In this document: piece after piece, positions 49,426 through 61,214 of the stretch | Numbering within the stretch: the stretch's first letter is position 1 | Layout of the letters: each line of letters begins with the position of its first letter | Origin: Cokeromyces recurvatus | Taxonomy: Eukaryota; Mucoromycota; Mucoromycetes; Mucorales; Mucoraceae | Direction: 5' to 3' | DNA length: 64,000 nt | NCBI RefSeq assembly: GCF_025118155.1 | Contig: NW_026251410.1 | Coordinates: forward strand, 124,001 to 188,000 | Notes under the pieces: generated by a model | Databases searched by the model: none | What the model was told of the DNA's origin: nothing | What the model saw: only the letters and a program-made list of their open reading frames with translations | Position numbers and translations under genes: made by a program

Positions 49426-49936
49426 AATCATTAAAGAGTTCAAGACAAACTTACAGACTATATCCCCTCTACTTAATGCGTTATTTTTGATTATAAAATC
49501 GTTTAAATGACCAGGGAATCTATTTTTAGATGCAACTACTTGAATTGTTTCACCATTTTGAATAATATCATAAAATATCAATTTTGTACTAGATTCTCGT
49601 TTAACTGCTATTCGGCCTGTTAAAGTCACTAATTCATTTTCTGCTTTTTGTCCCTTTTCTAAATATTGATAATGTTGTAAATCTTTTGGTGTAATCCATC
49701 TACCATTTGTATTAGGATCGATAGTAAATCGTGGATAATCCAAAACTCTTTCTTGTCGAAAAGCTATCAATTATTAAATTTAGATTGACCATTAGATGTA
49801 AAAATGTATACATATATTTATATAAATATATATTTTTTTTTTAATTTGTACAAGTAAACGAACGACGTGGAATTTGTTTGAAAGAGGTAAAATTATATGG
49901 CCTAAATAATTTAAATAACAATTGCTGTTTTGACAT
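47907..49936 (-). CDS. msk1: Mitochondrial lysyl-tRNA synthetase
   Basis: Six exons: 49936..49852, 49763..49455, 49336..49218, 49130..48575, 48511..48324, 48251..47907; 533 residues. It charges mitochondrial tRNA-Lys. The first exon encodes an Arg-rich presequence (MSKQQLLFKLFRPYN, IPRRSFT), which supports import into mitochondria. The OB-fold anticodon domain lies in exons 2-3 (ELVTLTGRIAVKRES, GDIV-SFTGVPGKT). The class II core follows: motif 2 FRNEGIDADHNPEF (about residue 270), and motif 3 GWGMGIDRVVQL (about 487). The start was moved upstream by splicing because the exon 2 frame begins without ATG. A T tract of about 50 nt (plus strand) lies in intron 2. It is divergent from dug2, 270 bp apart. 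Confidence 0.92.
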
Positions 49937-50015
49937 CAATGAAAGATAATAAAATAAATAGTTAAGGGCACGAAAAGATATTGGAAGTGGGGTTGGGGGG
50001 GGAGGGAAAAGTTTC

Positions 50016-50054
<39 letters not shown>

Positions 50055-50206
50055 GAAACTTTATTGGCTACCATAATCTCTTACCTAATGTTGTACCATC
50101 TTTTTTATTTATACACACATCTATACAAATACATGTATATGCTTTTTCTTTTCTTTTGACAAGTAAAGACAAAAATTGTAATTAATCAAAAAAAAAAAAA
50201 AAAAGA
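49937..50206. promoter_or_regulatory. Divergent promoter region (msk1 / dug2)
   Basis: 270 bp between two outward-pointing start codons. It contains a G-rich patch (49987-50004), a T tract of about 34 nt (50019-50052) and an A tract of about 15 nt (50188-50204) touching the dug2 start. The promoter role is inferred from arrangement. Confidence 0.55.
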
Positions 50207-53200
50207 ATGGATTCTCCCTATTTAAGAACTGAAAGCCCAACACCATTAGGTATATTGAATAATAATTTCTTGATACAAGTTGAATTGTTGTTATAATTTT
50301 ACTTTTTTTTTACAATTCTATTAGGAAATCTTTCACAATTGTCCAATTTACAGCCTTTTTATCCGACACGTTGTATTCACACTATTTCACAAGAAGATAA
50401 CAACTCTGTATTATCATTAGTAGCAAGTAAACACTATTTATTTAGTGGAAGTCAAAGTTCTCAAATTCATGTAAGATTCATTGCTTTTATTTTATTTTAT
50501 TTATTTATTTTATTTTTTTTTTTAATTGACCCAAGGTATGGGATCTTCAAACATTCACTCTAGTCACTGTTTTGAAAGGTCATCGAGGCAGTGTTCTGGG
50601 TTTAACGTTATCCAAAGACGAGCAATATCTATTTAGTAGTTCAGGTGACGGATCTGTTAGAGTAAGGATTTGACTTTTTTTTTTTTTTTTTTTTTTCCCC
50701 AATAATAAACAATTAAAAATCTAAATGCATATTTTTTTTTTATTATACATACATATTTATAAAGGCTTGGGATACAGAAACATTAAAATGCACTCATCTT
50801 ATTCAATCCTGTCATGATGTGGGTGATATATTTTCAGTTTGTTATTCAGATACAAACAATACTATTTATTTTGGGAGTCAAAATACAAGTATTCAAGTAA
50901 GGAAAAAAAAAAAAAGCCTATCTGTAGTATAAATAAGGTCATATATGTGTATGAGGCTCATAGTTTAGTTTCCTATTTTTATTATTTAGTGGTATAATTT
51001 TGCAGATCCTCAGACGACCCATGTTCTTGTTCCAATCTTATCTCGTAAAAGAGACAATTGTATTAATTTTTTTGAAGATAATGACATTGAGGAAGACAAA
51101 GAAAATGAACGTCTGCAGGAAGAATTAGATAAGTCGGTTATTAAATGCGTCATTCGTGAAAAAAACATCTGTAGCAATGCACACGATGGATATGTATATT
51201 GTCTGTTACACGCAAACGATATTCCTAATATTAAAGGCGAGGTTTTAATTAGTGGTTCTGGCGATGGTGATGTTAAGGTAAAAGAGAGAAAAAAAAAAGA
51301 CATCAATTCGTAGCATTCATGTATTTATTACTATTACTATTATTATTATTATTATCAAAGATCTGGCTTATTGAAAAAAATGGAATTCGACTTTTACATA
51401 CATTAAAGGGAAACCTAGACAAAGGGATTTTATGTCTTTCACTGTCAGAGGATGGCTATCTATTTTGTGGGGTTCAGGGCGGTGATGTTCAAATATGGGA
51501 TTTAGAAACACTTCAGATGATTCGATCTGTTATGGCTCACACTGATGATGTTCTAGCCATTGCTATTAGAGGCTCTGGTTTTATAAGTGCCTCTGCTGAT
51601 GGATCTATAAAGATTTGGAACGAAGGATTCCAATTCCGAGAAAGTTTAGTTGAACATGATGGTATTGTCTTATCCCTATCAACGAAAAGTAATTATTTAA
51701 TTTCTGGAAGTAACGATCACACTATCAAGTTTTGGGATATGCCCTCGTTATCTTTTCCCTCCTTTGAGACCTTTAGGAGACCTAGTGTTGCCCTTTTAGA
51801 GACCCCATCTAGTGATACTATGCTATATGTATTAGAAAAATGGATTGCTATGCGTACTGTGAGTGGTGATTCTAGATATTTTGAAGAATGTAGAAGAGGT
51901 GCAAGATTTCTTAAAAATATTTTGCAGCAACTGGGTGCAGTGAGTCGTATGGTAATATAAATAAATATGTATAAGAGATACCATGTTTCATATATATATA
52001 TATATTCTTCCGTGTGTATCCTAGATTCATGGGGCAAGTGGACGCAATCCCCTTGTGTATGGTAAATTTACAGGTAAACGATCGACATCGAATCAGAAAA
52101 AGACCCCTACAGTACTGATTTATGGTCATTATGATGTGATTGCCGCCGATAATGAGAAAAACCTATGGGATAGTGACCCTTTTAGATTAACAGGAAGAAA
52201 TGGATATCTTTATGGACGTGGAACGAGTGATAACAAGGTAAATTAGGGAAATCCTATAATAAAATATTTTCTATGTGTTGTATATTAGATTGATTGGATT
52301 ATATAGGGTCCTATCCTTGCTTCTATATTTGCTGTAAATGAATTGTTGAAAGAGGGCCTCTTAGATGTCAATGTTATATTTTTAATTGAGGGCGAAGAGG
52401 AAAGTGGAAGTGCGGGATTATATGAAGCGATCGAGAAATATAAAGAACTATTCGAGGATGTGGATATGATATTACTCAGTAATTCATATTGGTTAGGTGA
52501 GGATGTTCCTTGCATCACCTATGGTCTTCGTGGTGTCATTCATGCAACTGTCACCATTTGTAATTCACGACCTGATCTTCATTCAGGTGTAGAAGGGGGC
52601 GCAGTCTCGGAACCCTTGATGGACCTTATTCATGTATTAGGGAAACTGGTAGATAAGAATAAAAGAGTGCTTATCCCCGGCTTTTATGATCATGTAAGAC
52701 CTTTAACAGAGGCTGAAGAAAGATTATACGACCCGATTGTTGAATGGATGCATACCTCAGAGACAGCTCAATCAACCAGCACCAGGGCTCATCACTCCAC
52801 TATTGCCTCTCAAAAATCAACTGTCAGTAAAGAGATGCAATGCAAACTTAGAATGAGTACAGATGATGATAATGAAAAATTAGATCCCATCAAGTTAAAG
52901 CAACAGCTTATGTCACGTTGGAGATATCCTACCTTTACAGTCCATACAATTGATGTCTCTGTTAATAATCCAACTATCATCCCTCGTAGTGCTAAGGCTG
53001 CAGTTAGCATGCGTGTTGTACCAGACCAAAATATAACTGACGTCTGTGCACAATTTGAAGACTATGTATGTAAAGTATTTGCTGAAAGCACTCAATCAGA
53101 CAATAAAATATCAGTCACGATTGAAAATGTAGCAGACTACTGGCTTGGTGATTTGAATAGCAAATACTTTAAAGCAGTTGAAAGGGCAATTGAAGAAGAA

Positions 53201-53410
53201 TGGAATCTAAAGCCATTATATATTCGTGAAGGTGGTTCTATCCCTGCTGTACGTTGGTTAGAAAAATTTTGTGATGCACCTGCTATTCATATCCCCTTTG
53301 GTCAATCCTCTGATCAAGCCCATCTGCATAACGAAAGAATTCGATTACTAAATCTCCATGCTGGTAAACGTATTATAAAGAAGCTATTAACTGCATTAGC
53401 AGACCTGTAA
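50207..53410 (+). CDS. dug2: Dug2, WD40-M20 peptidase subunit of the glutathione-degrading DUG complex
   Basis: Eight exons: 50207..50249, 50325..50470, 50536..50661, 50765..50896, 50990..51277, 51361..51951, 52025..52237, 52307..53410; 880 residues, almost the length of yeast Dug2 (878). Dug2 with Dug3 forms the glutamine amidotransferase-type enzyme that starts glutathione breakdown. Residues ~25-410 hold WD40 repeats (HVWDLQTF, VRAWDTETL, VQIWDLETL, IKIWNEGF, IKFWDMPSL). Residues ~430-880 are an M20 metallopeptidase domain with ligands in YGHYD (about 477-479), EGEEESGS (about 541) and RPDLHSG (about 605). A Ser/Thr-rich insert sits in the lid region. Introns mostly fall between WD blades. 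The start is only 43 nt before the first intron. Confidence 0.95.
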
Positions 53411-53703
53411 AATAAAATGCATTTATAGATAGATAGATAAATGTATATATCAACATGTATAAAAACAATCCATCATTATATATTTATTGTGTGTACGTGT
53501 TTTTTCTTTTGTATATCGATATATGTGTACAAGTGTTTTTATATAATATAATACAAGTTATTTGTTGGTAATTTTTTTTTTAAAAAAAAAGAAAAAGGAA
53601 AAAAGGAAAAAAAAAAAGAAGCTTAATTTTTTTTTACAGTTCTATTTCTATATAAATATATATACACATATAAATATAAATAAAATATATATACGTGGTT
53701 GTG
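53411..53703. other. Convergent intergenic region (3' ends of dug2 and the carrier)
   Basis: 293 bp of AT-rich sequence with AATAAA near 53410, A runs at 53581-53620 and AT repeats. It should hold both poly(A) sites. No coding signal. Confidence 0.5.
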
Positions 53704-55180
53704 TTATATAAATTTCTCTGCTACTCTAGAGGGTGGCCATTCACCTTTGTCTCTTAAATTAGATTGAATATGTAAAACTTGTTCATAGACCACAAACATA
53801 ATAGAGCTCTGGAGACTTGTCCAAAACACACGAGGACCGATACCCCTAAATAACCCGCTTAATCCTTGACTTTTATAATTATAAAGCATGCCGTCTATAA
53901 TTCCACTGTAATGTTTAACAGGAGACTCTATTAATTTAGGTGCTGTTGTTGTTGTTGTTGTTGTTGCTGCTGCTGCTGCTGACGATGACGATGACGATGA
54001 CAATGATGTAGATTTCTTTTTATTATCACCTTGTTGTGTTTGTAATAATGTTTTCATGACATCTAATGGAGTTGTGATTGCACCCGCAATACCCCCAGCT
54101 AATGATCCTGTAATCATATCAATACCAATAGGTAACTGTCCTCCAGGCTGTATAAAGTTCTTTTGTGCAAACTTTTTAAATTGTTCTGTAATAGACACAA
54201 ATGAATAAATAATAGACTAAATAGGATGTTCATTTATTTACCATAACAAGCAAATTGAAGTGCTGAATAAGGAACATCTCTCAAAATAGTTGCTCTAAAA
54301 CCATGAAATAATGCACTAAATCCATCATACTTTACAATCTATTGTACAAATATATATAAAGTCAACTTTATCGATCTCTTTCTTTTTTTGCTCGTTTTCC
54401 TTATTTACCATTTTTGTTGCATGCCATGTATTTTTATAATTGTATCCACTTATAAAATGTGGATTATTGTATCTCCCCTGTAATTGTAGTCGAGTTTTTA
54501 AGACTTCAGAAGGTACATAAATAAAAGAAGCTGCTAAATCACCCAGTGACCCTGCTGTCAAATGAGATGCCACCTCGGGTACATTTAAATCATTTAATGT
54601 ACGTTTTGTTAGCTCATAAATAGCAAAGTAAAGAGTTGTGCCAGGGACTACGAAAATAAAAAAAATTAAATAAACACACACATATATATATTTATAAGCA
54701 ACTTATTCAAAGGGGACAAATATATAAAATTCTTACTTGATCCAATCATAGCAGGCGTCACACCAGCATATAATCCTCTCATAATTCCTTCTTGCTTCCA
54801 TAATAATTTATATGCTTGTACCATGCTTGTATATTTATGCGCACGATTATGGGGTTGCCCTTGAAGCCTTGTTTTTACTGTATCCACACTAAAGTTTTGA
54901 TTAAGCAAATACATATATATATATAAATAAATAAATATTAAAATTGTTACCTATGCATAATAAAATCAGCTGTTGATCCTCCAATGCCTCCTGCAATACA
55001 AGTCTGTCAATTATAAAACCATAATTATTAATAATAATAAAGACATGTGCTTTATTTGTTCGAAAATCTTACATCAAAAAATGGCGGGTATCTTTCTCCT
55101 CCATCCAACGTAATAGATGGAATTACAAAAGGAAATAAGTGTTGCCTGGTATTATTATCAGACTTCGGAGGCTGATTCAT
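53704..55180 (-). CDS. Mitochondrial carrier family protein, Mme1-like
   Basis: Six exons: 55180..55073, 55003..54951, 54888..54737, 54647..54409, 54338..54242, 54185..53704; 376 residues. Three carrier repeats are visible with signatures SVDTVKTRLQG, PSEVLKTRLQLQG and PLDVMKTLLQTQ. The first repeat has Ser in place of the usual Pro. That Ser, the opening GGIGGSTADFIMHS and GLYAGVTPAMIGSIPGTTLYF resemble yeast Mme1 (YMR166C), reported as a mitochondrial magnesium exporter; this substrate is therefore only a guess. The third repeat carries a low-complexity Ser/Ala/Thr insert after PLDVMK. The chosen ATG at 55180 gives a short non-cleaved N-terminus typical of carriers; an upstream ATG at 55294 would add a hydrophobic T-rich extension and is less likely. 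Confidence 0.88.
53940..54006 (-). repeat. Coding Ser/Ala/Thr triplet repeat in the carrier gene
   Basis: Consecutive short runs of TCA/TCG (Ser), GCA (Ala) and ACA (Thr) triplets encode a low-complexity insert within the third carrier repeat, in the matrix loop. Confidence 0.88.
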
Positions 55181-55299
55181 ATTAGTAAGAAGGTGGTGAG
55201 GAGATGTGTGTGTGGGGGGGGGAGGAAAGGAATAGAAATAAATAAAAATAAATAAAAATAAAAAAGGGCTTTCGTTGAACAGCCGTCTCTCCACCTTTC

Positions 55300-55330
<31 letters not shown>

Positions 55331-55397
55331 ACTATTAAGGGCGGAAACAGGGTATTGTGACTGTATTTGCGTCATATAAAAACAGAGAAAGGTTTAA

Positions 55398-55433
<36 letters not shown>

Positions 55434-55463
55434 CCTTTATTCGAAATTTTAAATAAGTTCATA
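55181..55463. promoter_or_regulatory. Divergent promoter region (carrier / SF3B2) framed by A and T tracts
   Basis: 283 bp between outward-pointing starts. It holds a G-rich run (55211-55222), an A tract of about 29 nt (55300-55328) and a T tract of about 34 nt (55400-55433) about 30 bp before the SF3B2 ATG. Thus each gene has T on its own sense strand upstream. Promoter role inferred. Confidence 0.6.
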
Positions 55464-57498
55464 ATGTCAGCGGTTGAAGCTATAACCAATGACATTCCTG
55501 AAAAAACAAATGTTGCAATAAACAAAAAGTTGCAATATAAAGCTAGAAGAAAGAATAAAAAGAAGAATAAAAAGCTGCGCCAAGAGGAAGAGGCTAAACG
55601 TAAAGCAGTAAGTAACGTGTTTTTTTGTTATTATTATTATTATTATGGATCTATTCTAATTGTAACTTACTTCTAGGAATTAGAAAAGGAGGAAAAGGAC
55701 AACTCACTTGATGATGTCGAAATCGAATATGTTGTTCAACCTGTTGATTTTTCAGCTTTAAAAAATATGGATGGCATGTCAAATTTAGACGAAAACACTC
55801 TTCAACAATTTTCAAACATTTTCAAACATTTTCAATCTGGTGAACCTGATGAGAATGAAGAAGTAAGTATTGTTTTAATGTTTTTCAATGATCAGAATGT
55901 AGACAACTAAAGATATATATAAATATACATATTAGGAATTCCCTGTTCAAAATAATACTACAGCACAAAAAGAAGAGGGAGTAGAAGGTGACGAGGATGA
56001 GGAAGAAAAAGAATCTGATCAACCTTTATCAAAGAAAAAATTAAAAAAACTTCAACGTTTAACAGTTGCTGAATTAAAACAACTTGTTGCTAAGCCTGAA
56101 GTAGTTGAGGTACGATGATAAGCATAATAAATTCGGAAAAAAAAAAGAAAAAAAAAACAGTAACTAATTTATTATTATTATCATCAAAGTGGTGGGATGT
56201 AACAGCTGCTGATCCAAAACTGTTAGTTGCTTTAAAGTCATATCGTAATACTGTTCCTGTTCCTGCTCATTGGAGCATGAAACGTAAATATCTTCAAGGA
56301 AAGCGTGGTATTGAAAAGCCACCATGGGAATTGCCAGGTAACAAAAAAAAAAGAAAAAAATAGGATTTATTTTATTCTAAATTAATATAAATATATATTT
56401 TAAGATTTTATTAAGGATACGGGTATTATGGAAATGCGTGAAGCTGTAAAAGAGAAAGAGAATGCAGCTGGTTTAAAAGGAAAGATGAAAGAAAAGGTTG
56501 CACCTAAGATGGGTAAACTGGATATAGATTATCAGAAATTGCATGATGCCTTTTTCAGATTTCAAACAAAAGGCAAATATACGATGCATGGTGAACTTTA
56601 TTATGAAGGTAAAGAATTTGAAACTAAATTAAAAGAACAAAAGCCTGGTCAATTATCAGAAGAGCTGAAACAAGCATTGAATATGCCACCATTGGCACCA
56701 CCTCCATGGTTAATTAATATGCAGCGTTATGGCCCTCCTCCTAGTTATCCTAACTTAAAAATCCCTGGCTTAAATGCACCAATACCTGAAGGTGCTCAAT
56801 GGGGTTATCATCCTGGTGGATGGGGTCGACCGCCTGTTGATGAATATAATCGTCCTCTGTATGGTGATGTCTTTGGTGTGGCACAACCTAGTGCAGCACC
56901 TCCTGAGGTAGTTGAACCTATTGATAAACAATTATGGGGTGAACTAGAACCAGAAGAAGAATATGAAGAAGAAAGTGAAGAGGAAGAAGAAGAGGAAGAA
57001 GAAGAGGAAAAAGCTGAGACTGAAACAGCTACTGAAGATATTACAGATGGATTGGTTACACCTTCTGGTCTCTCATCTATCGCATCTGGATTAGAGACAC
57101 CTGATCATATCGAGCTTCGTAAAGAGCGTAAAAGAGATGAAGATGAAGGACCTAAGCAACTTTATCAAGTGCTGCCTGAAGTGCAAAAGAGTATTACAGG
57201 TTTTATGGGATCACAGCATGGTTATGATCTATCAGCAATAGAAAAATCAGACCAAACAACATCAAAACGTAAAGCAACTAATGTAGATGTAGCTATTGAT
57301 CCAAGTGAATTAGAAAGTGGTTTAGACGAAGCCACTTTACGTGCTAAATATGATGCACAAATGAAAGCTAAATTACCTGTGGGGGCAGGCGCTGAGGACT
57401 TATCTGATATGTATGCAGAGCATGCAAGTAGACAAGCAAAGAAGGCTAAAATTCAGGATAAACGAAAGGATGGCAATAAAAAGGAATTTAAATTTTAA
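55464..57498 (+). CDS. Splicing factor SF3B2 / Cus1 (SAP145), U2 snRNP
   Basis: Five exons: 55464..55607, 55677..55862, 55936..56109, 56190..56337, 56405..57498; 581 residues. It is a component of the SF3b complex that anchors U2 snRNP at the branch site. The N-terminus is Lys-rich (KARRKNKKKNKKLR) with acidic stretches. The DUF382 core starts WWDVTAADPKLLVALKSYRN and includes HWSMKRKYLQGKRGIEKPPW. The PSP proline-rich motif follows (LAPPPWLINMQRYGPPPSYP, then LNAPIPEGAQWGYHPGGWG). After it comes a long Glu run and a basic C-terminus. Yeast Cus1 is shorter (436) and human SF3B2 longer (895). All introns are in phase. The start lies ~30 bp after a T tract. Confidence 0.95.
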
Positions 57499-58768
57499 TT
57501 CTTTATACTTCAATAAATGATAAATATATGAATTATATAATGCGATTAACATGGATGTAATAAAGAAATTAAAAAATAAAAAAAAAAAAAATAAAAAAAT
57601 AGCTAAACGAATAATCGCCTAATATGTAAAATAAGAAGAGTTATAATGATAATCAAATTAACACAGAAAGACTTTGTCCGTCGTTACCATTGCCTTTAAA
57701 CTAAGTGGTTCTACAAATCCATTCATTACAGCTAAAGAAAAAAAAATTGGGACAGCGATGTTGAAGATGGGACATTTTTTTTTTTTTTTTTTTTTTTTTT
57801 TTGAAAATGGATGCTGTGTATATAATGATGTATTACATAATATCTTACAATATACAGATCAGAGTCATGAAGGACTCGAACGATATTTATAGCTATTAGT
57901 AGTACACTTTCTGCATACAATATTATTTATGAGACATATATGAATTATAGACTGTACCTATTAGTTATACACACACATTATTATCTAATATACTAATTTA
58001 TAAATACAATCATATACTATCTATACACTATACACTATAAAATATATTGATATCCATTCAAGTAGTACATTGAGGAATGACTATAATACAAAGCATCTTC
58101 CACAAGTATAAACAAACGAGATCTCGTTATTTGGTTTCAAGGAAAATAACCGAACCGGCTAGATTGAGCACGAATACGACTAATTTAATTTTTATTAGAG
58201 TGAGTTAACTGAGATTAATTCTCAATCAGGGCCCAAACACAGTAGCTTTAATTATTTTATGATAGGAAATATTCTTCTTCCATTCTGTTCCTGTCGATCT
58301 TGGTCTCAAGCTGTTAAATTGGGTATCCAAGTAATAGTGTGTGTCTTCCTGGTCATTTTGGTCTGGTTTGTATTTAAATTGTTTCTTCTCACTTTTTTCG
58401 TTTTATCCTCCTTATATTTTCTCTTAATTCCAAAATACTACTCTTTTCTTTTTCCTTCTTGTCCTTTAAGAAGGTTATAATTCTTATTTCCTCTCTATAA
58501 CTGGCTCGAGCAATATTGTGCATTTATTTCGTCGCTACATGCTCATTGCCAAAAAAATTAACAAAATAAAATAATAATATAAAGCATTGTTATTGCTCCA
58601 GCAAGCGTTGACTAAACAGTGCTGAAACAGGTCTAAATTTGTAACCTAATCTCTTTTGGTGTGATAAAACCAATGAAGGCAAAGAAGAAATACCTAAGAG
58701 GCAAAAGTATTATTTTTTTACTTGGATATATTTATTATGTAATAAATGATGGTTTATTTCTATTAACT
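57499..58768. other. Intergenic region between SF3B2 and the Ty3-type element
   Basis: About 1.27 kb. It begins with the SF3B2 3' end and A runs (57571-57590), then a T tract of 26 nt (57777-57802) and AT-rich sequence. A 73-codon hydrophobic frame (58259..58480) has no recognisable features. No LTR was recognised on this side of the retroelement. Confidence 0.45.
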
Positions 58769-58789
58769 TAGTTATAAAGACAACTACAA

Positions 58790-59268
58790 TCATAACAGCA
58801 ATGATAAGCATTGGATAAATTAAGCGTGGTAAAATATTTCTTTCCTGCTAAATTATTGAATATGTCACGAACTAAAGGCAATGGATAATTAAATGTAGGA
58901 GGTAAAATTTGATTCAAAAGTCTCACATCTAAACATACTCTGTGCTTAACAATCTCTCCATTTTTGTTTCTCTTAGGAACTAATAAAAGAGGACTATTAA
59001 ACGAGGTATTAGTTTTGGACTTAATGATCAACTTATTATCAAGCCATTCTTTAATTTGTTTATCCAATGTATCTCTTAATGCAAATGGAATTGGGTACTG
59101 TCTTCTAAAAGCAGTAGCTCCTTCTTTAGTGGGCAAACGAACAATTGATTCAGGCATAGGACAAAATGAGGTAATCGGAATACTCTGATTTCCGTCAATA
59201 GCCTCTTTAATATAATTCATGAATTCTGCTCTTTGCTCAGGAGTACCGGCAGGCAAATCATCAGGTTG
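58790..59268 (-). pseudogene. 5' part of reverse transcriptase, truncated after motif A
   Basis: The frame contains RRQYPIPFALRDTLDKQIKE, the SFNSPLLLVPKRN and RVCLDVRLLNQ blocks, YPLPLVRDIF and YFTTLNLSNAYH. In motif A the catalytic aspartate (LDL) is Asn here. The similarity stops right after motif A. The YxDD box and everything downstream are missing. Confidence 0.85.
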
Positions 59269-59273
59269 AATTT

Positions 59274-60020
59274 ACCATCATAGTCGATGTTAATATTTTC
59301 ATCATTGGCAGCTACATCAGAATGTGTGAATTCACCATCAATTTTGTATGCTACTCCAGTTAAACCAATATTCATTTTTGGTAAAATATCAGTGCCCAAC
59401 AAAATATCAAAATCATATCCTTTATTAAACTTCATTACATCTAAAGAATGTTTGAAAGTAATACCATTTGCATATTTAAAATTCAACATATCCGTAGAAT
59501 CAATACAAGAAACATTATTATTATTAAATAAGAAATTATAGGTAGAGCCATTATTTAAATTATTTATTTTATTTATTTTTAATTTATTATTTAAACTATT
59601 TATATTTATGAAACTAGCTTCACTACCGGTGTCAACCAACCCGATGAGCTTTACATTCTCTACCAAAATAGGAGTTAGTAAGTTGAATGAATTTTTATTC
59701 TTCACTTTACTCTCTAAGTTTTGTTTCTTGTTTAGGTACTTACAGTCATAACTCAAATCCTCCATTTGAGCATCTACCTCATTGGGGATGGTTATCATCG
59801 CTAGATCTCTTTCAACCTCCTCTTGTGTGGCTTTGTCAAGCTCCTCCACTTGGGTGTTGTTGGATTCTTTTTTGGCAGCAAAAACCTTTTTATTTTCTTT
59901 GCAAATGTGTCCGGGGCTCCAGGGCTCCTCCTTACACTTATAACACAACTTGTTTTTGCTTACGCCAGCTGGACCACTCGACGATTTCTTGGTGGCACGC
60001 TTGTTGATAATAAAACAGTC
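59274..60020 (-). pseudogene. Zinc knuckle and aspartic protease region of the Ty3-type element
   Basis: After the first frameshift the frame gives a CYKC...GHIC zinc knuckle (about 59943-59903) and then a retropepsin-like domain with the active-site triad DTGS in IGLVDTGSEASF and a downstream ILLGTDILP motif. Catalytic Asp is kept. The frame is lost again near 59271. Confidence 0.8.
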
Positions 60021-60024
60021 TTTT

Positions 60025-61171
60025 GTGTCCCGTTTTTACCATGCTGGGTGCAAAAGTGTTTTTTATTAACCTTGCCCTCTTTAGGTTTGCCTTTCTTATT
60101 ATCCCGATGGTGTCGCTTGTGTCTTTCCACCGATGAACCTTTCCTATCTTGATGTGTACTCCTATGACCACCAAGGATGTAGTTAGAAGATGCTACATAT
60201 GTACTAGCATCATTCTCTAGGACGTCTCTTCCTGCTTGCGTCATCTGCTCTACCGTCCAAGAGCTACTGTTGCTATTGAACATAGCTAACTTAATTACGG
60301 ATTGAACCGGAGACAACAAAGAAGCCAAAAACCTGTCCGCAATACGTTCGTTATCCTTAGGGATATCCGTATTGCACACTGCTTGAAGAAATCTCTTGGA
60401 ATAATCCGCCAAGGGCTCACCAGACTTCATGACCATAGTGAATACTAGATCTGTATACTGACGTACGGCGGTTTTAGAGCTGTGGCTGTCCTTAAAAACC
60501 TTGCGAGCCTCATACCATGATCGGGCCAACTTCATGTTAGTCTCGTACCACGCATCCTCAGAAATTGGAAGACAGAGGGGAAACAAAGTTTTCCATACCA
60601 GTTGAATATCTCGACCGGAAGACGCAACAACTTTTTCAAATGTCTTTAAGAAGTGCTCGGCAGACTCGAAAACCTCTTCAGAAGGGAAGGGACGGACTAA
60701 GCTCGAAGCCAACTGAAATTTTGGTAAGTCTTTTCTACTGAGTGCTAAACCCCCAGTGAAAGAAGAAGCAGGACGAGTCTCTCTGGTTTGAGGACTAGAA
60801 ATACCTAGGATCTCTTGATATTCTCTCAATGACTTAATATTTTGTTTGAGGAATTCTATGGATCTCATAGCTGATTGTGCTGCAACCTCATTGCCTTCGG
60901 CATGGGCGCGCGAAAAGGTTTGTAAATGTTGGGTTATCTCTCTTCTCATCTTAAGGAGATTTTCCTCAACCAACAGCTCGTCTTGACCTGCACTATTGGC
61001 GGCAAGAGGCAACAAAAGATCATTCAAGTTGGATTCATTCACAAACGAAGTAGCATCTACCAACATAGCAGAAGCACTATTCTCTTCACCCGTGGAAGCA
61101 CCAGAACCAGAACCATTCTCCAAGAAAAAATTCAAACTGGAATCCAACAAGGAAGCAACAGAAGAGTACAT
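60025..61171 (-). pseudogene. gag region of the Ty3-type element
   Basis: Sense-strand ATG at 61171. About 380 codons are open: an N-terminal acidic region, a helical capsid-like domain (VWKTLFPLCLPISEDAWYE, ARSWYEARKVFKD, GEPLADYSKRFLQAV, DRFLASLLSPVQSV) typical of Ty3 Gag, then a basic linker and the start of a zinc-binding segment (KHFCTQHGKNG). A one-base loss in the A run at 60021-60024 throws the frame before the knuckle is complete. Confidence 0.8.
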
Positions 61172-61214
61172 TGTAGTAATATTTGAAATGTAGTTTACGG
61201 AAAAAAAAATATCT

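Noticed and set aside
49369..49770. LysRS start at 49770
   Set aside because: The codon is TTG and splicing to an upstream exon supplies an ATG and a mitochondrial presequence.
55052..55294. Carrier start at ATG 55294
   Set aside because: It would add a low-complexity hydrophobic extension translated from A/T repeats; ATG 55180 gives a normal carrier N-terminus.
58259..58480. 73-codon hydrophobic frame
   Set aside because: T-rich low-complexity translation without any family feature or splice support.
60021..60024. Programmed -1 frameshift between gag and pol
   Set aside because: The site lies inside the zinc-binding segment and lacks a standard X-XXY-YYZ slippery heptamer, so a simple base loss is more likely.
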